Counted from the stretch's first letter, positions 1 to 9,675 are shown. The stretch: DNA of 64,000 nt from Klebsiella quasipneumoniae subsp. quasipneumoniae (GCF_020525925.1 NZ_CP084876.1:4278001-4342000), one strand, 5' to 3'. Notes: a model not told the origin generated them from the letters alone. Numbers and translations are program-made.

Positions 1-177
1 TGGAATACCCCTGGCAGTGTACCGGATAGCCGCCGAAGCGAGAAGCAGCAGGCTGCGTTATCCCCCGCCCTTTTGATTTTATGTGCCGCTTTTGCATACA
101 ACAATGTGAGCAAGGTTGTAATTATTTTGTAAACACATTGCTAAATAAAAAGGCATGCACTACAACCAATACATCAC
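1..177. other. Intergenic region upstream of fadE
   Basis: No gene is supported here. The stretch is the 5' flank of fadE; in E. coli the divergent neighbour is gmhA, whose start would lie left of the window. It is AT-rich from about 60 to 150 and contains a TGTGA half-site at 105-109 that could belong to a degenerate CRP site, but the second half is poor. I could not assign a confident -35/-10 pair. Confidence 0.5.
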
Positions 178-194
178 AAGTGGTCAGACCTCCT
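178..194 (+). promoter_or_regulatory. FadR operator upstream of fadE
   Basis: The sequence AAGTGGTCAGACCTCCT matches the enterobacterial FadR consensus core TGGTCNGACC and sits 24 bases before the fadE start, where it can block transcription or early elongation. FadR represses fad genes and is released by long-chain acyl-CoA. Binding is inferred from the motif and position, which agree with the E. coli fadE site as I recall it. Confidence 0.75.
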
Positions 195-217
195 ACAAGC
201 ACAGGGAGCATTTCTCT

Positions 218-2662
218 ATGATGATTTTGAGTATTGTTGCAACCGTTGTTTTACTCGGTGCGCTCTTCTATCACCGGGTCAGCCTGCTGCTCAGCAGCGT
301 GATCTTGCTCGCCTGGACCGCAGCGCTTGGCGCGGCCGGTCTGTGGAATATCTGGCTGCTGCTGCCGCTGGCGATCATTCTGTTGCCGTTTAACTTTGCG
401 CCTATGCGTAAATCCATGATTTCCGCACCGGCGTTTCGCGCCTTCCGCAAGGTCATGCCGCCGATGTCGCGTACCGAAAAAGAGGCCATCGACGCCGGGA
501 CCACCTGGTGGGAGGGGGATCTGTTTCGCGGTAATCCTGACTGGCATAAGCTGCATAACTATCCGCAGCCGCGTCTGACCGCCGAAGAGCAAGCCTTCCT
601 CGACGGCCCGGTGGAAGAAGCCTGCCGGATGGCTAACGACTTCGCCATCACCCACGAAATGGCCGATCTGCCGCCGGAGCTGTGGGCGTATCTGAAAGAA
701 CACCGCTTCTTCGCGATGATCATCAAGAAAGAGTATGGCGGGCTTGAATTCTCCGCTTATGCCCAGTCGCGGGTGCTGCAGAAGCTCTCTGGCGTCTCCG
801 GCATTCTGGCGATCACCGTCGGCGTCCCGAACTCACTGGGCCCGGGCGAGCTGCTGCAGCATTACGGTACTGAAGAGCAGAAAAACCATTACCTGCCGCG
901 TCTGGCGCGCGGGCTGGAGATCCCCTGCTTCGCACTCACCAGCCCGGAAGCGGGCTCCGACGCCGGCGCCATCCCGGATACCGGCGTGGTCTGCATGGGC
1001 GACTGGCAGGGCCAGCAGGTGCTGGGTATGCGCCTGACATGGAACAAACGCTACATTACGCTGGCGCCTATCGCCACCGTGCTGGGACTGGCCTTTAAAC
1101 TTTCTGACCCGGATCGTCTGCTGGGCGGGGAAGAAGAGCTGGGCATCACCTGCGCGCTGATCCCGACCTCCACCCCGGGCGTGGAAATTGGCCGTCGCCA
1201 CTTCCCGCTTAACGTCCCGTTCCAGAACGGCCCAACCCGCGGCAAAGATATCTTCGTGCCGATCGATTACATCATCGGTGGGCCGGGGATGGCCGGTCAG
1301 GGCTGGCGCATGCTGGTTGAATGTCTGTCGGTGGGCCGCGGTATTACACTGCCGTCCAACTCCACCGGCGGCCTGAAATCGGTGGCTATGGCGACCGGGG
1401 CTTACGCCCATATTCGCCGCCAGTTCAAAATCTCGATCGGTAAAATGGAAGGCATTGAAGAGGCGCTGGCGCGCATTGCCGGTAATGCTTATGTGATGGA
1501 TGCTGCGGCCTCGCTGATTACCTACGGCATTATGCTCGGCGAGAAACCGGCGGTGCTCTCCGCGATCGTGAAATATCACTGCACCCACCGCGGCCAGCGC
1601 TCCATTATCGACGCAATGGATATTACCGGCGGGAAAGGCATTATGCTGGGCGAAGGCAACTTCCTCGCCCGGGCATATCAGGGCGCGCCTATCGCCATCA
1701 CCGTGGAAGGTGCGAACATTCTGACCCGTAGCATGATGATCTTCGGTCAGGGTGCGATTCGCTGCCATCCGTACGTGCTGGAGGAGATGGCTGCCGCGCA
1801 GAACAACGACCTGAACGCCTATGACAAGCTGCTGTTCAAACATATCGGCCATGTCGGTAGTAACAAAGTACGGAGTTTCTGGTTGGGCCTGACCGGCGGA
1901 CGCACCAGCAGCGCGCCGACCCGCGACGTCACCCGCCGCTACTATCAGCAAATGAACCGTCTGAGCGCTAACCTGGCGCTGCTGTCAGACGTCTCGATGG
2001 CGGTGCTGGGGGGCAGTCTCAAGCGTCGCGAACGTATCTCCGCGCGTCTGGGGGATGTGTTAAGCCAGCTGTACCTGGCCTCGGCGGTGCTGAAACGCTA
2101 TGACGATGAAGGACGCAATGAAGCCGATCTGCCGCTGGTTCACTGGGGGGTGCAGGATGCGCTGCATCAGGCCGAGCAGGCCATCGACGATCTGCTGAAA
2201 AACTTCCCCAACCGTCTGGTGGCTGGCGCAATGCGCCTGGTCATCTTCCCGACCGGTCGTCATCATCATGCGCCGTCGGATAAGCTGGACCATAAAGTCG
2301 CTAAAATTCTGCAGGTGCCCAGCGCCACCCGCTCCCGCATCGGTCGCGGTCAGTACCTGACGCCGAGCGAGCATAACCCGGTCGGCCTGCTGGAAGAGGC
2401 GCTGCTGGAAGTGATGGCGGCCGATCCTATCCACCAGCGTATCTGCAAAGAGTTGGGTAAAAATCTGCCGTTCACCCGTCTCGACGAACTGGCCGCCCAT
2501 GCCCTGGCGAAAGGCTTAATCAGTCAGGATGAAGCCGCCATTTTGACCCGAGCAGAGCACAGTCGCTTGCGCAGCATTAACGTTGACGACTTTGCGCCAG
2601 AGGAGCTGGCAACCCAGCCGGTAAAGCTGCCGGAAAAAGTTCGCAACGTTGAAGCCGCATAA
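218..2662 (+). CDS. fadE: Acyl-CoA dehydrogenase FadE
   Basis: FadE catalyses the first step of fatty-acid beta-oxidation, oxidising acyl-CoA to trans-2-enoyl-CoA with FAD as cofactor. The protein is 814 residues, the E. coli length, with a hydrophobic N-terminus (about residues 1-60) that suggests inner-membrane attachment, then an acyl-CoA dehydrogenase domain and a long FadE-type C-terminal extension. I chose the ATG at 218 because AGGGAG lies about ten bases upstream and the protein then begins MMILSI as in E. coli; an in-frame ATG at 155 would add 21 residues and place the FadR operator inside the gene. It is transcribed alone and ends at a strong hairpin terminator. Confidence 0.97.
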   Translation: MMILSIVATVVLLGALFYHRVSLLLSSVILLAWTAALGAAGLWNIWLLLPLAIILLPFNFAPMRKSMISAPAFRAFRKVMPPMSRTEKEAIDAGTTWWEGDLFRGNPDWHKLHNYPQPRLTAEEQAFLDGPVEEACRMANDFAITHEMADLPPELWAYLKEHRFFAMIIKKEYGGLEFSAYAQSRVLQKLSGVSGILAITVGVPNSLGPGELLQHYGTEEQKNHYLPRLARGLEIPCFALTSPEAGSDAGAIPDTGVVCMGDWQGQQVLGMRLTWNKRYITLAPIATVLGLAFKLSDPDRLLGGEEELGITCALIPTSTPGVEIGRRHFPLNVPFQNGPTRGKDIFVPIDYIIGGPGMAGQGWRMLVECLSVGRGITLPSNSTGGLKSVAMATGAYAHIRRQFKISIGKMEGIEEALARIAGNAYVMDAAASLITYGIMLGEKPAVLSAIVKYHCTHRGQRSIIDAMDITGGKGIMLGEGNFLARAYQGAPIAITVEGANILTRSMMIFGQGAIRCHPYVLEEMAAAQNNDLNAYDKLLFKHIGHVGSNKVRSFWLGLTGGRTSSAPTRDVTRRYYQQMNRLSANLALLSDVSMAVLGGSLKRRERISARLGDVLSQLYLASAVLKRYDDEGRNEADLPLVHWGVQDALHQAEQAIDDLLKNFPNRLVAGAMRLVIFPTGRHHHAPSDKLDHKVAKILQVPSATRSRIGRGQYLTPSEHNPVGLLEEALLEVMAADPIHQRICKELGKNLPFTRLDELAAHALAKGLISQDEAAILTRAEHSRLRSINVDDFAPEELATQPVKLPEKVRNVEAA

Positions 2663-2688
2663 TAAAACAACAACCACATCACACGCCG

Positions 2689-2715
2689 GGCGGGGAATTT
2701 TCCCCGCCTTTTTTT
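2689..2715 (+). terminator. Terminator after fadE
   Basis: GGCGGGGAA and TTCCCCGCC form a perfect stem, followed by seven T residues. It ends the fadE transcript before yafV. Confidence 0.9.
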
Positions 2716-2840
2716 CGTCTCTCCTTCCCCCGCCGTTCCTGTTAGTAGCATTTTTTTAACAAAATATTCCGCGGACCGCCGCGAGGCTGATAAGGTGTTA
2801 CAGTTAACCTAACCCCCTCATGAGAATGGAGTTGACCATT

Positions 2841-3611
2841 GTGCCTGGCCTGAAAATTACGCTGTTGCAACAACCGCTGGTCTGGATGGACGGCCCTGCT
2901 AACCTGCGCCATTTTGATCGCCAACTGGAAGGGATTGTCGGGCGCGATATCATTGTTTTACCTGAGATGTTTACCACCGGCTTTGCGATGGAAGCGGCAA
3001 AACAATCTTTACCCGAGGCCGAGGTGGTAGCGTGGATGCATGCCAGGGCGGCGCAAACCCAGGCGCTGATCGCCGGCAGCGCGGCGCTGCAAACTGAGCG
3101 CGGGGCCGTTAACCGCTTCCTGCTGGTCGAGCCTGACGGCACGGTCCATCATTATGATAAACGTCACCTGTTCCGTATGGCCGATGAACACCATCACTAT
3201 GAGGCCGGAGACAAGCGCGTGGTCTTTGAATGGCGCGGATGGCGGATCCTGCCGCTGGTCTGTTACGACCTGCGCTTTCCGGTATGGTCGCGTAACCTTA
3301 ACGACTATGATTTGGCGCTGTATGTGGCCAACTGGCCGGCGCCGCGCTCCCTGCACTGGCAGTCGCTGCTGGTCGCCCGCGCTATCGAGAACCAGGCCTA
3401 TGTCGCCGGCTGTAACCGGGTCGGTACCGACGGCAACGGCCATCATTACCGCGGTGATAGCCGGATTATCAGTCCCCAGGGGGAGATTGTCGCCACCGCC
3501 GATCCGCATCAGGCCACTCGTCTTGACGCCGAACTGTCGCTGAGCGCCCTCCAGGAATATCGTGAAAAATTCCCCGCCTGGCGCGATGCCGATCCTTTTA
3601 CTCTGGATTAA
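2841..3611 (+). CDS. yafV: Omega-amidase YafV (Nit2-type nitrilase family)
   Basis: YafV belongs to the carbon-nitrogen hydrolase superfamily and in E. coli hydrolyses alpha-ketoglutaramate-type amides, a salvage role related to Nit2. The Glu-Lys-Cys triad is visible in VLPEMF, YDKRHLF and LVCYDLRF. I place the start at the GTG at 2841, preceded by GGAG nine bases upstream, giving 256 residues beginning VPGLKI as in E. coli; an ATG at 2820 would add seven residues without a good ribosome site. In E. coli ivy separates yafV from fadE; here the two are adjacent and ivy is missing. Confidence 0.93.
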   Translation: MPGLKITLLQQPLVWMDGPANLRHFDRQLEGIVGRDIIVLPEMFTTGFAMEAAKQSLPEAEVVAWMHARAAQTQALIAGSAALQTERGAVNRFLLVEPDGTVHHYDKRHLFRMADEHHHYEAGDKRVVFEWRGWRILPLVCYDLRFPVWSRNLNDYDLALYVANWPAPRSLHWQSLLVARAIENQAYVAGCNRVGTDGNGHHYRGDSRIISPQGEIVATADPHQATRLDAELSLSALQEYREKFPAWRDADPFTLD

Positions 3612-3618
3612 TCCCCCT

Positions 3619-3654
3619 CCGCTTTCTTCCCCCTTCTGCAGGAAAAGAAAGCGG
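3619..3654 (+). terminator. Possible terminator after yafV
   Basis: CCGCTTTCTT (3619-3628) and AAGAAAGCGG (3645-3654) form a ten-base stem just after the yafV stop. The following AATTTCCTC is not a true T run, so termination may be weak. The rest of the 248-base gap to 3860 holds a short palindrome GCGTT-GTA-AACGC at 3768-3780 and no supported gene. Confidence 0.45.
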
Positions 3655-3859
3655 AATTTCCTCTTGCCGCGCCCAACAGAATATTTACAGGGCGCCCTTC
3701 ATTTCTGTTCTACACTCATTAAAAGGCCCACAACCAAACGGGCGGAGATCATTTTCAATTAACTTCTGCGTTGTAAACGCATGACTTTTCTGTTGCCAGC
3801 TTGTTTTGGTGAACCCGGCTGAGCGTTGGCGTATGCATATTTTATGAGCGTAATAGAAA

Positions 3860-4960
3860 ATGGATAATAATAATCTTCAGTTAATAGAAAAACGGCTGGT
3901 CACCCGCTTTCTCGATATGTTTATTCGGTTTGGGCTTATTCTGGCGCTGGCCTCATTCTGTTTTACCGTCTTTTCTCCCTTTATCAATATGATGCTCTGG
4001 GCGCTGATCCTCGCCGTGGCGCTCTATCCCTTACATCAATATTTTGCCGGATTGTTAGCGGGCAAACAGGGACTGGCGTCAGTGGTGCTGGTGCTGTTAG
4101 GTATTTTACTGATTATTATCCCCACGGTGCTGATGATCACCTCGCTGGCGGAAAGCGCCAGCGCGATGATCGACCGGATGGGCAGCCAGAGCTTTACCAT
4201 TCCCCCGCCCTCCTCGCGCATTGCCGCGTTACCGATCATTGGCGAACGGCTTAGCGCCCTGTGGATGAGAGCTTCCGTCGATCTGCCAGGATTGCTCAGT
4301 AATTACCGCTCGCAAATCGGCGACATTGCCAAACAGTTTCTCAGTATTTTGGCCAGCATGGGCGGCGGGCTGATTGGCTTTATTATTTCGTTTATCGTCT
4401 CGGGAATTATGATGGCCTGGGGCGCAGCGGGCGCCATCAGCGCCCAGCGTATTGCCATCCGTATTACCGATGAGAATAAAGGCGTGACCCTCACCCGCCT
4501 GTGCACCAGCACCATCCGCGCGGTCGCCCAGGGCGTCATCGGGGTGGCACTGATCCAGGCGCTGCTGGTCGGCGTGATCATGCTGATGGCCAGCATTCCC
4601 GCCGTCGGGATCTTCTTTATTCTGGCCCTGATCCTCGGCATTGCCCAGGTGCCGGTGATCCTGGTGACGGCCCCGGCCATCGCGCTGATGTGGAGTCTCG
4701 GCACCCACAGTACCGGAATGGATATCTTCTATACTGTCCTGCTGATCGTCGCCGGTATGGCCGATAACGTCCTCAAACCACTGCTGCTGGGGCGCGGAGT
4801 CGATGCGCCAATGCCCGTGGTGCTGCTGGGCGCCCTTGGCGGAATGGCCTCTAACGGCATTCTCGGTATGTTCCTCGGCGCCACCCTGCTGGCCATCGGT
4901 TACCGGATCTTTATGACCTGGGTAAATGAAGGGCAACCCGCCCTGGCGCAGGATAAATAA
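3860..4960 (+). CDS. AI-2E family transporter (PF01594-type membrane protein)
   Basis: This 366-residue protein has several hydrophobic segments in the arrangement of the AI-2E/UPF0118 family: two helices near residues 18-55, one near 65-95, then a soluble stretch and a helical cluster from about 160 to 355. Members export or exchange varied small solutes, and the AI-2 label in the family name does not establish a quorum-sensing role. It resembles E. coli YdiK and PerM in layout but is not their clear orthologue. The start at 3860 has only a weak ribosome site, so the N-terminus is less certain. It is absent from this position in E. coli K-12 and stands alone, ending at a shared bidirectional terminator. 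Confidence 0.8.
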   Translation: MDNNNLQLIEKRLVTRFLDMFIRFGLILALASFCFTVFSPFINMMLWALILAVALYPLHQYFAGLLAGKQGLASVVLVLLGILLIIIPTVLMITSLAESASAMIDRMGSQSFTIPPPSSRIAALPIIGERLSALWMRASVDLPGLLSNYRSQIGDIAKQFLSILASMGGGLIGFIISFIVSGIMMAWGAAGAISAQRIAIRITDENKGVTLTRLCTSTIRAVAQGVIGVALIQALLVGVIMLMASIPAVGIFFILALILGIAQVPVILVTAPAIALMWSLGTHSTGMDIFYTVLLIVAGMADNVLKPLLLGRGVDAPMPVVLLGALGGMASNGILGMFLGATLLAIGYRIFMTWVNEGQPALAQDK

Positions 4961-4964
4961 CCTC

Positions 4965-4985
4965 AAGGGAGCGTTACGCTCCCTT
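4965..4985. terminator. Bidirectional terminator between convergent genes
   Basis: AAGGGAGCG and CGCTCCCTT form a perfect nine-base stem with a TTA loop, placed between the plus-strand AI-2E gene (ending 4960) and the minus-strand LysE gene (ending 4989). It can serve both transcripts. Confidence 0.8.
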
Positions 4986-4988
4986 AAT

Positions 4989-5579
4989 TCATTCCATAAA
5001 CATTCGTACCGCGCACCAGACCAACAGCAGCGCCAGCAGCAGATTTAACCCTCTTCCATGGCGTTCGAACACCGGCTGAAACAGCTGACCGGCCAGCGCC
5101 CAGCAAAGATTGCCGGCAACGCCTATTACTGATAGCAACAGGCTTATCATCACCAGCCAGAATGGCTCGCGAGTCACCGGCAGAACAAAGGTCGACAGGG
5201 CCGTGATGCCGTACAGGATAATTTTTACATTCACAAACTGCAGCCCCAGGCTGGCCCAGAAGCTGACAGGCCGCTCCTCCTGCCCACCGCTGGCCGGGTC
5301 GCTGCGGGCAATATGCCAGGCCAGCCACAGGATATACCCCGCGCCGACCCAGCGTAGCAGGGAGGTTATCCCCTCATCCAGGGTAACGAGAGTGAACGTC
5401 AGCCCGGCACAAATCAGCATGATGATCACAAACCCCAGGCTCATGCCGGCCAGAACCCGCATGCTCCGTCGAAGGCCGTGCGCGGTGACGCTGCTCAGCG
5501 CCAGAATATTATTCGGCCCGGGCGTCAGGGCGGTGATCAGGGTGTAAGTTAAAAAGGCGCTAATCAGGGTAGGTGTCAC
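4989..5579 (-). CDS. LysE/RhtB family amino-acid exporter
   Basis: The 196-residue protein has about six membrane segments and carries the TPGPNN signature near residues 19-24 that marks the LysE/RhtB exporter family, which expels amino acids or homoserine-like compounds across the inner membrane. The substrate cannot be read from sequence. Translation starts at GTG 5579, with AGGAG seven bases upstream. The gene is divergent from a LysR regulator at 5683, the usual layout for an inducible exporter and its activator. Neither gene is present beside aspV in E. coli K-12 as I recall it. Confidence 0.85.
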   Translation of the reverse strand: MTPTLISAFLTYTLITALTPGPNNILALSSVTAHGLRRSMRVLAGMSLGFVIIMLICAGLTFTLVTLDEGITSLLRWVGAGYILWLAWHIARSDPASGGQEERPVSFWASLGLQFVNVKIILYGITALSTFVLPVTREPFWLVMISLLLSVIGVAGNLCWALAGQLFQPVFERHGRGLNLLLALLLVWCAVRMFME

Positions 5580-5632
5580 GTGTTTTCTCCTCTTGACTGG
5601 CAGACAGTACCCGAAGCTGATAATTTAAAAAA

Positions 5633-5652
5633 ATGAATGTTTTTTCATTCTG
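5633..5652. promoter_or_regulatory. Candidate LysR-type operator
   Basis: The 103-base gap between the divergent lysE-like and lysR-like genes contains GAATG-TTTTTT-CATTC (5635-5650) and an overlapping ATTC/GAAT pair further right. LysR regulators bind interrupted dyads of this kind between divergent genes. The assignment rests on position and symmetry only. Confidence 0.4.
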
Positions 5653-5682
5653 AATTCGAGAATGTCGATATAAAGAGGAAAT

Positions 5683-6564
5683 ATGGATCTGCGACGCTTT
5701 ATCACCTTCAAAACGGTTGTCGAAGAAGGATCCTTTCTGCGCGCCTCGCAGAAACTGTGCTGCACCCAGTCCACCGTAACCTTTCATATCCAGCAGCTTG
5801 AGCAGGAGCTTGCCATCCCGCTGTTTGAGAAAATTGGCCGACGAATGTGTCTCACCGCCGCGGGTAAAAATGTCCTGCCGCACGTCTACGATCTGACCAA
5901 AGTGATGGCGTCGATTCGCCAGGCGGCGCGCCAGGACGATGAACCCGGCGGCGAACTTCGCGTCGCCACTGGTGAAACCCTGCTGGCGTACAAAATGCCG
6001 CCGGTGCTGCAGCGTTTTAAGCAACGCGCCCCGAAGGTCCGCCTGTCACTGCAGTCGCTCAATTGCTACAGCATCCGTGATGCGCTGCTCGCTGACGAAG
6101 TCGACCTGGGGGTGTTTTACCGGGTTGGCAACGATGATGCGCTCACCATGATGGAACTTGGCCCGCAGCCGCTGGCGCTGGTCGCGTCAGTCGATCAGGC
6201 GCCGGTCGACTTCCTGCGCCCACGGCAGCATATCCCATTGAGCTTTATCATCAACGAACCCCAGTGCGTGTTCCGGCAGATTTTTGAAAGTACCCTGCGC
6301 CAGCGCGGCATTACCATGGAGAACACCATCGAACTGTGGAGTATTGAAAGCATCAAGCAGTGCGTGGCGGGCAATCTGGGGGTGAGTTTTCTGCCGCGCT
6401 TTGCGGTAGAGGAGGAACTCAAACGCGGGACGCTGGTCGAGCTGCCGTTCAGCGAGACGCCGCTGACGATCCATGCGCTCTGCGCCCATCACGCCGGGAA
6501 AACAATCAGTCCGGCGATGCGGGTATTCATGCAGTGTATGCAGGAGGAACAAGAGGCGCGCTGA
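5683..6564 (+). CDS. LysR family transcriptional regulator
   Basis: A 293-residue regulator with an N-terminal winged helix-turn-helix (residues about 3-62, including SQKLCCTQSTVTFHIQQLE) and a C-terminal periplasmic-binding-protein-like effector domain from about residue 85. AGAGGA sits just before the ATG. It is divergent from the LysE-type exporter gene and probably activates it in response to an amino acid, as ArgP does for argO; that link is inferred from context. It resembles no E. coli K-12 regulator closely enough for me to name it. Confidence 0.85.
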   Translation: MDLRRFITFKTVVEEGSFLRASQKLCCTQSTVTFHIQQLEQELAIPLFEKIGRRMCLTAAGKNVLPHVYDLTKVMASIRQAARQDDEPGGELRVATGETLLAYKMPPVLQRFKQRAPKVRLSLQSLNCYSIRDALLADEVDLGVFYRVGNDDALTMMELGPQPLALVASVDQAPVDFLRPRQHIPLSFIINEPQCVFRQIFESTLRQRGITMENTIELWSIESIKQCVAGNLGVSFLPRFAVEEELKRGTLVELPFSETPLTIHALCAHHAGKTISPAMRVFMQCMQEEQEAR

Positions 6565-6585
6565 AATTCGGCGACGAAAACGACG

Positions 6586-6615
6586 AAAGCCTGAATCATT
6601 GCTGATTCAGGCTTT
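6586..6615. terminator. Terminator between the LysR gene and aspV
   Basis: AAAGCCTGAATCA (6586-6598) and TGATTCAGGCTTT (6603-6615) form a perfect thirteen-base stem with a four-base loop. It lies between the plus-strand LysR gene and the 3' end of the minus-strand Asp tRNA, so it may stop transcripts from both sides. Confidence 0.8.
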
Positions 6616-6623
6616 CTGAATAG

Positions 6624-6700
6624 TGGCGGAACGGACGGGACTCGAACCCGCGACCCCCTGCGTGACAGGCAGGTATTCTAACCGACTGAACTACCGCTCC
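6624..6700 (-). tRNA. aspV: tRNA-Asp (GTC)
   Basis: The minus strand reads GGAGCGGTAGTTCAGTCGG at the 5' end and TCCGTTCCGCCA at the 3' end, 77 bases with encoded CCA. The anticodon arm CTGCCTGTCACGCAG gives GTC. Its place directly downstream of dnaQ matches aspV of E. coli. An identical copy lies at 16064-16140. Confidence 0.97.
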
Positions 6701-6833
6701 GCGTTGTTGTTCCGTTGGGAACGAGGCGAATATTACGGATTCCCCTCTACCCCGTCAACGCTTTTTCTACCGTTTTGAATCGTTTGCTGCAAAAATCGCC
6801 CAACCGCCTACTTTTAATCCATTTTAGTGGTTA

Positions 6834-7565
6834 TCAGGCACGCCACAGGCAGCTTCCGCCTTTCTTTTGTACCAGATCGAGGCGGGATTCATGGTTCACC
6901 AGCTCTTCATCAGAGGCATAAACCACCCGTAACTGGCTGGCGGCGCGAACGACGCGCTGAATCCCCATCTCGCCTGCCTGCTGCTGGCTTTCGCCTTCCA
7001 TAGAGAACGCCATCGACGTCTGGCCGCCGGTCATCATCAGATAGACATCGGCAAGGATCTGGGCATCGAGCAGTGCCCCGTGCAGCGTACGCTTGCTGTT
7101 GTCTATTTCGTAGCGCGAACATAGCGCATCCAGACTGTTGCGCTTGCCGGGAAACATTTTCCGCGCCAGCGCCAGACTGTCGGTGATTTTACAGAAGGTC
7201 TCGGTTTTCCCGATCCCGCGGTTCAGCTTACCGAACTCATAATCCATAAAACCGATATCGAACGAGGCGTTATGGATCACCAGCTCCGCGCCGCGGATGT
7301 AATCCATAAATTCATCGGCCACGTCGGCAAAGGTGGGTTTATCCAGCAGGAATTCGTCGGCGATCCCGTGCACGCCGAACGCCTCCGGATCCACCAGCCG
7401 ATCGGGCTTGAGATAGACGTGGAAATTGTTACCGGTCAGGCGGCGGTTAATCACCTCCACGGCGCCGATCTCAATGATCTTGTGTCCTTCGTAGTGCGCC
7501 CCGATCTGGTTCATACCGGTGGTTTCGGTATCGAGAACAATCTGGCGCGTAATTGCAGTGCTCAT
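6834..7565 (-). CDS. dnaQ: DNA polymerase III epsilon subunit, proofreading exonuclease
   Basis: DnaQ is the 3'-5' exonuclease of the replicase core, bound to DnaE and HolE. Exo I residues Asp12 and Glu14 are seen in LDTETTG, and the ExoIII-type motif in [14 protein letters not shown] carries the catalytic His and Asp. The C-terminal third contains the DnaE-binding tail ending SCLWRA. I chose the ATG at 7565 for a 243-residue protein beginning MSTAIT, as in E. coli; an ATG at 7574 would add three residues, and neither has a strong ribosome site. The gene is divergent from rnhA across 64 bases, as in E. coli. Confidence 0.97.
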   Translation of the reverse strand: MSTAITRQIVLDTETTGMNQIGAHYEGHKIIEIGAVEVINRRLTGNNFHVYLKPDRLVDPEAFGVHGIADEFLLDKPTFADVADEFMDYIRGAELVIHNASFDIGFMDYEFGKLNRGIGKTETFCKITDSLALARKMFPGKRNSLDALCSRYEIDNSKRTLHGALLDAQILADVYLMMTGGQTSMAFSMEGESQQQAGEMGIQRVVRAASQLRVVYASDEELVNHESRLDLVQKKGGSCLWRA

Positions 7566-7629
7566 CGCGGTCATTTATGTCAGACTTATCGTTTACAAAT
7601 CGATTTCAATTACAGGAAGTCTACCAGAG

Positions 7630-8097
7630 ATGCTCAAACAGGTAGAAATTTTCACCGACGGCTCTTGCCTGGGAAATCCAGGACCCGGCGGTTACGGCGC
7701 CATTATGCGCTACCGCCAGCACGAAAAAACCTTTAGCGCCGGCTACCGTCTGACCACCAATAACCGCATGGAACTGATGGCGGCGATCGTCGCCCTCGAA
7801 GCGTTAAAAGAGCATTGCGAGGTGGTGCTCAGCACCGACAGCCAGTATGTCCGCCAGGGGATCACCCAGTGGATCCACAACTGGAAAAAGCGCGGCTGGA
7901 AAACGGCAGAGAAAAAACCGGTAAAGAATGTCGACCTCTGGCAGAGGCTGGACGCCGCGCTTGGCCAGCATAAGATCAAATGGGAGTGGGTGAAGGGCCA
8001 CGCCGGCCATCCAGAAAACGAACGCTGCGACGAGCTGGCCCGCGCTGCGGCCTCCCATCCCACTCAGGACGACATCGGCTACCAGCCGGAGAGCTAA
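7630..8097 (+). CDS. rnhA: Ribonuclease HI
   Basis: RNase HI cuts the RNA strand of RNA-DNA hybrids, removing R-loops and primers. The 155-residue protein starts [11 protein letters not shown] with catalytic Asp10, and shows MELMAA with Glu48, STDSQ with Asp70, and the [15 protein letters not shown] segment with the His and Asp of the active site. The ATG at 7630 gives the family length; the reading frame is open further upstream into the dnaQ promoter but this is not needed. Its stop overlaps the stop of convergent yafS by four bases. Confidence 0.98.
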   Translation: MLKQVEIFTDGSCLGNPGPGGYGAIMRYRQHEKTFSAGYRLTTNNRMELMAAIVALEALKEHCEVVLSTDSQYVRQGITQWIHNWKKRGWKTAEKKPVKNVDLWQRLDAALGQHKIKWEWVKGHAGHPENERCDELARAAASHPTQDDIGYQPES

Positions 8098-8816
8098 TTC
8101 TGCCCCTTGCGCCACTGCCGGGTGGCGCCTACTGCCGGCCGCAGCTGGGTTTTCGCTTTCCCTGACTTCATCGGATTAAGGGTGAGCGGAATAGTCCGTT
8201 TGCGGGCGACAATCAATTGCAAACAGCCCAGCGCTGGCAGATGGGTGCTCAGCAGTTTGCCGCCATGCCGCGACCAGGGTAAAACCTGATAACGCCCATA
8301 ATGCAGCACTTCAAAGTTGAGCAGCGACAGCCAGTCCAGCTGGCGCATCAACGTAAACATACGGCTGTTGTACGGCGTGCCTTTGCGCAGCACCGGCACC
8401 AGTTTACGCAATCCCATCAGGCTCACCGGATTAAACCCGGTCAGGATCATCCAGCCATCATCGATCAGGACGCGATCGGCCTCCCGCAGCAGGCGATGCG
8501 GATCGCTGCACCACGGCAGGGTATGCGCCAGCAGGCAGGCGTCGACGGACTTTTCGGCAAAGGGCAAATGCAGCGGGTCGGCCCGGACCTGCATTGGGTT
8601 TCCCGCCAGCGAGACATTCACCTGGTGCGAGATGGCGCAAGCTTCGGTATTGATTTCCGCGCTCAGATTGCCAATCTTAAGCAGATGAAAGCCATATAAT
8701 TTAGCCAGCCACGGCTTCATCTGCTGCTCCAGCGTTTCGCGATAGTATTCGCCCCACGGCATACTGGACCAATGCTCAGGCGCTGTCACTGTATGAGGTA
8801 TCCTTGCCGGCTTCAT
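8094..8816 (-). CDS. yafS: Putative SAM-dependent methyltransferase YafS
   Basis: YafS is a class I methyltransferase-like protein of unknown substrate. The central segment with [20 protein letters not shown] and the downstream [12 protein letters not shown] matches the motif II-III region of the Methyltransf_11 fold; the usual glycine-rich motif I is poorly preserved, so activity is uncertain. The ATG at 8816, with AAGGTGG just upstream, gives 240 residues beginning MKPAR as in E. coli; a GTG two codons earlier is possible. It is divergent from gloB and overlaps rnhA tail to tail. Confidence 0.88.
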   Translation of the reverse strand: MKPARIPHTVTAPEHWSSMPWGEYYRETLEQQMKPWLAKLYGFHLLKIGNLSAEINTEACAISHQVNVSLAGNPMQVRADPLHLPFAEKSVDACLLAHTLPWCSDPHRLLREADRVLIDDGWMILTGFNPVSLMGLRKLVPVLRKGTPYNSRMFTLMRQLDWLSLLNFEVLHYGRYQVLPWSRHGGKLLSTHLPALGCLQLIVARKRTIPLTLNPMKSGKAKTQLRPAVGATRQWRKGQN

Positions 8817-8848
8817 TGCCACCTTCCGCTACGCTTTAGAGGTAATTT

Positions 8849-9604
8849 ATGAATCTTATCAGTATTCCCGCGTTTCAGGACAACTACATCTGGGTTCTCA
8901 CTGAGAATCACGGCCGCTGCATCATCGTTGACCCGGGCGAGGCCGCGCCGGTTCTGGCGGCAATCGAGGAAAACCAGTGGCAGCCCGAGGCCATTTTACT
9001 GACCCATCACCATCAGGATCACGTCGGCGGCGTAAAACAATTACGTGAAAAATTCCCCTCTCTGGTGGTTTACGGGCCGGCAGAAACCCAGGATAAGGGG
9101 GTTACTCAGGTAGTAGACGATGGCGATCGGCTGTCAATTCTCGGGGTCGATTTTTCCATTTTCTCCACGCCAGGTCACACATTAGGACATATCTGTTACT
9201 ACAGCGAACCTTATCTGTTTTGCGGCGACACGATGTTCTCCGGCGGCTGCGGAAGGCTGTTCGAAGGCACTGCAGAGCAGATGTATCAATCATTTATGAA
9301 GATTAACGCCCTTCCTGAAGAAACCCTTATATGTTGCGCACATGAATATACGTTAGCGAATATGAAGTTTGCGTTGAGTATCCTGCCTGATGATAGGGAC
9401 ATAAACGATTACTATCATAAAGTTAATGAGTTACGTGCAAAAAAACAAAAGACACTACCCGTAATTCTGAAAAACGAGCGGCTTATAAATTTATTTTTAC
9501 GGGTAAATGATATTGATTTAATTGACAAAATTAACAAAGAAACAAAATTGCAACACTCTGTGGCGCGATTTGCGTGGTTAAGGTCAAAGAAAGACGAATT
9601 CTGA
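8849..9604 (+). CDS. gloB: Hydroxyacylglutathione hydrolase (glyoxalase II)
   Basis: GloB hydrolyses S-lactoylglutathione to D-lactate and glutathione, completing methylglyoxal detoxification. The metallo-beta-lactamase signature [10 protein letters not shown] (around residues 52-61) binds the metal pair, and further His/Asp ligands follow in TPGHTLGH and FCGDTMF. Length is 251 residues, the E. coli length. The last quarter, from about 9340, is much richer in A and T than the rest; the same tail is AT-rich in E. coli as I recall, so this looks conserved and not a recent import. Confidence 0.96.
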   Translation: MNLISIPAFQDNYIWVLTENHGRCIIVDPGEAAPVLAAIEENQWQPEAILLTHHHQDHVGGVKQLREKFPSLVVYGPAETQDKGVTQVVDDGDRLSILGVDFSIFSTPGHTLGHICYYSEPYLFCGDTMFSGGCGRLFEGTAEQMYQSFMKINALPEETLICCAHEYTLANMKFALSILPDDRDINDYYHKVNELRAKKQKTLPVILKNERLINLFLRVNDIDLIDKINKETKLQHSVARFAWLRSKKDEF

Positions 9605-9675
9605 TATTTAATTCTTGTCATCGGCTAACTTCGCCGTTATCCTTGGTCGTCTTTTAAGCAACTATTGACACACAC

